The translations under genes and the position numbers were made by a program. 64,000 nt of DNA from positions 496,001 to 560,000 of the forward strand of contig NZ_PDBS01000001.1 in NCBI RefSeq assembly GCF_002572525.1. The letters run 5' to 3'. Below are positions 61,072-64,000 of this stretch, piece after piece. The notes under the pieces are model-generated. The model did no database searches. It was not told where the DNA came from and saw only the letters and a list, made by a program, of their open reading frames with translations. The DNA comes from Natrinema sp. CBA1119 (GTDB lineage Archaea; Halobacteriota; Halobacteria; Halobacteriales; Natrialbaceae). How positions within the stretch are numbered: position 1 is the stretch's first letter; each line of letters starts with the position of its first letter.

Positions 61072-61320
61072 ATGAACGTGACAAGGTCGATGGAGTCATT
61101 GTGGTTCCGGAGCACGGAGAGTCATCAGGCCATCGATGTCGTCGACATGTTCGATCCGGTTACGAAGTGGAACGCCCGGCTTAACGAGCCGAACATCGTC
61201 CACGAATCGGTCCGGAAGGCCTTCAAAACGGCGGAGTACGAGAAGCCCGGCGCGCCCCATCTCGAACTGCCGGAAGACCACCACGTTTGGCACCGGTCAA
61301 CTCACATTGGAGCTGTCTGA
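61072..61320 (+). pseudogene. Fragment of acetolactate synthase-like thiamine-diphosphate enzyme
   Basis: 82 residues readable. ESHQAIDVVDMFDPVTKWNARLNEPNIVHESVRKAFKTAEYEKPGAPHLELPED is the end of the N-terminal (PYR) domain and start of the linker of acetolactate synthase/IlvB-type enzymes. The rest of the roughly 550-residue enzyme is absent on both sides, so it is a remnant. It follows the attachment-site scar and precedes the HTH_10 gene. Confidence 0.65.
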
Positions 61321-61386
61321 AACTACTCTTCGATGTGATTTTAACGACCACGGTAGGTGTCTATCGACGTACTCGTGATGGAGGTG

Positions 61387-62028
61387 TTACACTTCCATAT
61401 GTTCATTTATAAACCAGTGAATGATGTGGCCCTCGGCACGATGGAGAACATCGCTACACGTGGCATTTGCGATTCCGAGAGTGTCAGCTACGTCGCCTAA
61501 CGTCGATTCCCGTGGCACCTGATAATATCCCTCTTCGGCGGCCGTTGCCAACACCTCTTGCTGGCGGTCAGTTAGCAATCGATCCGCCTGACTCGTATCA
61601 ATATCACGAATGTGTTCAATAGTGAATCCGATTCCGAGATCATCAAGGTGTGTACGGAGGCTCGAAAGGCGGTCGTTCGATGTAGTCACGTTCCACGTGG
61701 CCTGCCCGTTCTGGATGTCGAACGGCATCTTGAGCGGAACGCCAGCTCGCCAGATCGGGAGGAGTGGGAGGGGGTTCGACGTCTGTATCTGGAGGAGCGC
61801 TTCGTCGTCGTGTTTCCAGAGCAGTTCGAGGCTATCGATGTCATCGCGGGCCTGAATGTCGGTAATGATCGGCAGCGGATCGGTGGCGGTAAGCCGGATG
61901 AGTCCGATGCCGGTGTCTTTTCCGACGATACTTGTGACAACTTGGAACACTAACTCCGGATGGGTAGCCGAGAGATCTCCAATCCAGATGTGCTCTGGGA
62001 GATCGATCGTGAGTTTCGCGTGTGGCAT
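61387..62028 (-). CDS. HTH_10 (Bat-type) transcriptional regulator
   Basis: 213 residues from ATG 62028. The C-terminal DNA-binding domain is LLTDRQQEVLATAAEEGYYQVPRESTLGDVADTLGIANATCSDVLHRAEGHII, the bacterio-opsin-activator helix-turn-helix (HTH_10). The N-terminal 150 residues form an alpha/beta sensor domain (AKLTIDLPEHIWIGDL, VVTSIVGKDTGIGLIRL). It is divergent from the RND transporter gene with 276 bp between starts, so it probably regulates that transporter. The inducer is unknown. Confidence 0.82.
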   Translation of the reverse strand: MPHAKLTIDLPEHIWIGDLSATHPELVFQVVTSIVGKDTGIGLIRLTATDPLPIITDIQARDDIDSLELLWKHDDEALLQIQTSNPLPLLPIWRAGVPLKMPFDIQNGQATWNVTTSNDRLSSLRTHLDDLGIGFTIEHIRDIDTSQADRLLTDRQQEVLATAAEEGYYQVPRESTLGDVADTLGIANATCSDVLHRAEGHIIHWFINEHMEV

Positions 62029-62304
62029 TGAGGGTAACTCCTCGTCGGGAATTGTTCTGAATAACACCAGTCACTAATATGTTCGTGATACGCTCAATGG
62101 TTCGCACTAGCGACTAACCGGTATAGACTCGCACTCATACATAATGCTGGAAATCACAGCTCATGAGGCGTTTAGCGTACTACAAGCTGAATCCAGGGTT
62201 GTTTCCTTTTATGGTATCGATAGTCTTTTCCACGACACGGACAGGCTGGTATTTCTTGAATTACAAACAATCACAGAAATGTCAAACCAACGGACGAGTT
62301 CACA

Positions 62305-64000
62305 ATGACGCCCGGTATAAGCGAGCAGATCACGGAAAACGCTCGTCTCGTGATCGCAGTCATGCTCATCGCATCGGCCGTCATTGTCGCCGGGATCCCA
62401 ATGGTCGAACGCTCGACTTCGCTTGATCAGTTCCAGACTGATGCTGACGAAGCTGACGCGCTCGATTACTCCGAGGGGAACTTCTCTGCGGGCACGACGA
62501 ACACGACGTCTGCACAGATCATCGTCCAAGACGATGACGTCCTCGACAAGGAGACACTCGTTTCGATACTCGAATACGAGCAAACAGTACGGAACAACGA
62601 AACGGTCAACGGCACACTCGTCGAGAACGACTCCACGCGGAGCGTCGCGAATCTGATCGCAACTACGGCGTTCCGTGACGACCAAGCCGAGGAGCTTCGA
62701 ACCCGTGAGCGCGAACTCTCCGAGACGGAATCGACGCTCGACGCTACCCTCGATTCGCTCGCTCATAACCCGAACGCCAGCATCCGACCGGCGTTCGAGG
62801 ATGTCAACGCGAACACGTCGATAAATCTCACCGAGACGGAGTACGCGCTCTTTACGAACGCCGTCGAGGAGCGTCGCGCGGCGACTGATGAGAACGCGAC
62901 TACCGACGGCCAAAACGGGACCGGAGACGGTGACGGGAACGTCACGCAACGTATACTGGCCGAAGAGTACGCGGCCCTCTCCGAGGACAAGCAGCGCCTG
63001 AGCAATCTCGACCCCTCTCTCAGTACTCAAATCGACGAACTCCGGTCGCTGAACGAGTCACAGGTCGATGGAATCGTTACCAACGTACTCACTGGAAACA
63101 CGAGTCGATCGACACAGGCGCTCGCGTTCATGCCCGACTATTACGAGCGGGGATCAACCGAAGCCAACGCGACACTGCTCGTGGTGTCCCAGGAGACACC
63201 TGGTGGCTCGTTTGCGCCGGGTGACGCGCCCGACGAGATTGAGGACTCCCAAGTGGCCATGACAGACCTCGCACCGGACGACGACTCTATGTCTGTCCTG
63301 ATTTACGGGGATGGCATCGTGTCCACGGAGATTATTGACTCAATGGTCGACAGCGTCCTGCTGGTCGGGCCGCTGGCCGTCGCGTTCGTCCTGCTCGTCC
63401 TCGTGGTCGTCTACAGGGACTTGCCCGACATCCTGCTCGGACTCCTCGGAATCGTCCTCGTCCTCGCGTGGACGTTCGGTGCAATGGGGTGGTTCGACAT
63501 CGCGTTCAGCCAGCCGTTCATCGTCGTTCTCGTTCTTCTCACCGGGCTTTCCATCGACTACGGGCTCCACGTCGTGATGCGCTACCGCGAGGCCCGCGGG
63601 TCCAGTGAAACGGCACCCAGTCGCGCCATGGCCGTCGCACTCGGTAGTGTCGGTGTCGCGCTCGTTTACGTGACTACAACGACTGTCATCGGCTTCCTTT
63701 CAAACCTCACGAGTCCGCTGGCAGTCTTCCGTGAACTCGGGATCGTTAGCGCGATCGGGATCGTTGCCACACTACTCATCTTCGGCGTCTTCGTCCCTGC
63801 GCTGAAGGTCGAACTCGACGAGCTGCTCGAGAGCCGCGGTGTTGACCGTGTGAAACCGGCAGTCGGGACTGGGACCGGATTAATCAGTCGCCTCCTCGAT
63901 ACCGGTGCGACACTCGCAACGACGGCCCCATACGTCGTTATCATTGTCGCACTCCTCGTTAGTAGTGTGGGCGTTTACGGTGCGACGGGAATCAACGCCA
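62305..64000 (+). CDS. RND superfamily (MMPL-type) exporter, 3' end outside window
   Basis: 565 residues visible from ATG 62305; the frame is open at the window end. Helix 1 is LVIAVMLIASAVIVAGIPMV, followed by a large external domain (about 35-345, rich in Asn-x-Thr/Ser). From about 348 a cluster of membrane helices begins (SVLLVGPLAVAFVLLVLVVV), and GLSIDYGLHVVMRYRE carries the conserved Asp and the cytoplasmic Arg motif of MMPL/RND proteins. Full members have about twelve helices and export lipids or hydrophobic compounds. The HTH_10 regulator is divergent. Confidence 0.9.
   Translation, partial: MTPGISEQITENARLVIAVMLIASAVIVAGIPMVERSTSLDQFQTDADEADALDYSEGNFSAGTTNTTSAQIIVQDDDVLDKETLVSILEYEQTVRNNETVNGTLVENDSTRSVANLIATTAFRDDQAEELRTRERELSETESTLDATLDSLAHNPNASIRPAFEDVNANTSINLTETEYALFTNAVEERRAATDENATTDGQNGTGDGDGNVTQRILAEEYAALSEDKQRLSNLDPSLSTQIDELRSLNESQVDGIVTNVLTGNTSRSTQALAFMPDYYERGSTEANATLLVVSQETPGGSFAPGDAPDEIEDSQVAMTDLAPDDDSMSVLIYGDGIVSTEIIDSMVDSVLLVGPLAVAFVLLVLVVVYRDLPDILLGLLGIVLVLAWTFGAMGWFDIAFSQPFIVVLVLLTGLSIDYGLHVVMRYREARGSSETAPSRAMAVALGSVGVALVYVTTTTVIGFLSNLTSPLAVFRELGIVSAIGIVATLLIFGVFVPALKVELDELLESRGVDRVKPAVGTGTGLISRLLDTGATLATTAPYVVIIVALLVSSVGVYGATGINA

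Noticed and set aside
62163-62426. 87-codon plus-strand frame before the exporter
   Set aside because: Overlaps the exporter start in another frame and shows no family character.

Overview
The window reads as chromosome of a haloarchaeon, most likely of the Natrialbales (Natrinema/Haloterrigena/Natronorubrum type). The signs are high GC, strongly acidic predicted proteins, very frequent CTCGAG hexamers, short or absent 5' leaders with archaeal TATA boxes about 25 nt upstream of starts, twin-arginine secretion signals, and families restricted to or typical of haloarchaea (HalOD1, HTH_10/Bat, SPW, DpsA, fused CtaA-CtaB, ThiR). The genus is an inference.

1-46 kb is mostly ordinary core chromosome. 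It holds, in order: a membrane protein fragment, DCC oxidoreductase, squalene/phytoene synthase, acyl-CoA dehydrogenase, PadR regulator, DUF3267 metalloprotease and the heme A/O fusion enzyme; three tandem Dps genes; a DASS/SLC13 permease and M42 peptidase; thiolase plus its DUF35 partner; the MeaB and B12-binding subunit of methylmalonyl-CoA mutase; a solute-binding lipoprotein coupled to an APC permease; TopA, MATE and Thi4; an alpha/beta hydrolase; ThiR (probable regulator of thi4, 4.6 kb away); DUF420, DnaJ and HalOD1 proteins; LeuRS; an Asp-rich membrane protein, an SDR and an SPW protein; and a large Eco57I-type restriction-modification-like protein.

46-62.3 kb is accessory and eroded. 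It contains two copies of an 84-bp inverted-repeat MITE in opposite orientation, a plastocyanin-like pseudogene with a nonsense codon, a GH15 remnant, a secreted cupredoxin-CHRD protein, and a 1,689-residue Tat lipoprotein made of three fused two-domain multicopper-oxidase modules. Only the first two modules keep copper ligands, and these add up to one complete site at their interface. Next come a broken Bat-type regulator, a decayed mobile cassette beside tRNA-Ala(GGC), a candidate structured RNA, a 255-bp nested inverted repeat, a Trm9-like methyltransferase, tRNA-Gly(TCC) with a 24-bp duplicate of its 3' end (a probable attachment-site scar), and an acetolactate synthase fragment. The window ends in an HTH_10 regulator divergent from an RND/MMPL exporter that runs off the end.

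The most unusual items are the six-cupredoxin oxidase with its lysine-rich helical insertion, the Dps triplet in which two members have lost ferroxidase ligands, the palindromes at thi4 with ThiR nearby, and the undescribed structured repeats at 31.8-32.0 kb and 59.05-59.8 kb.
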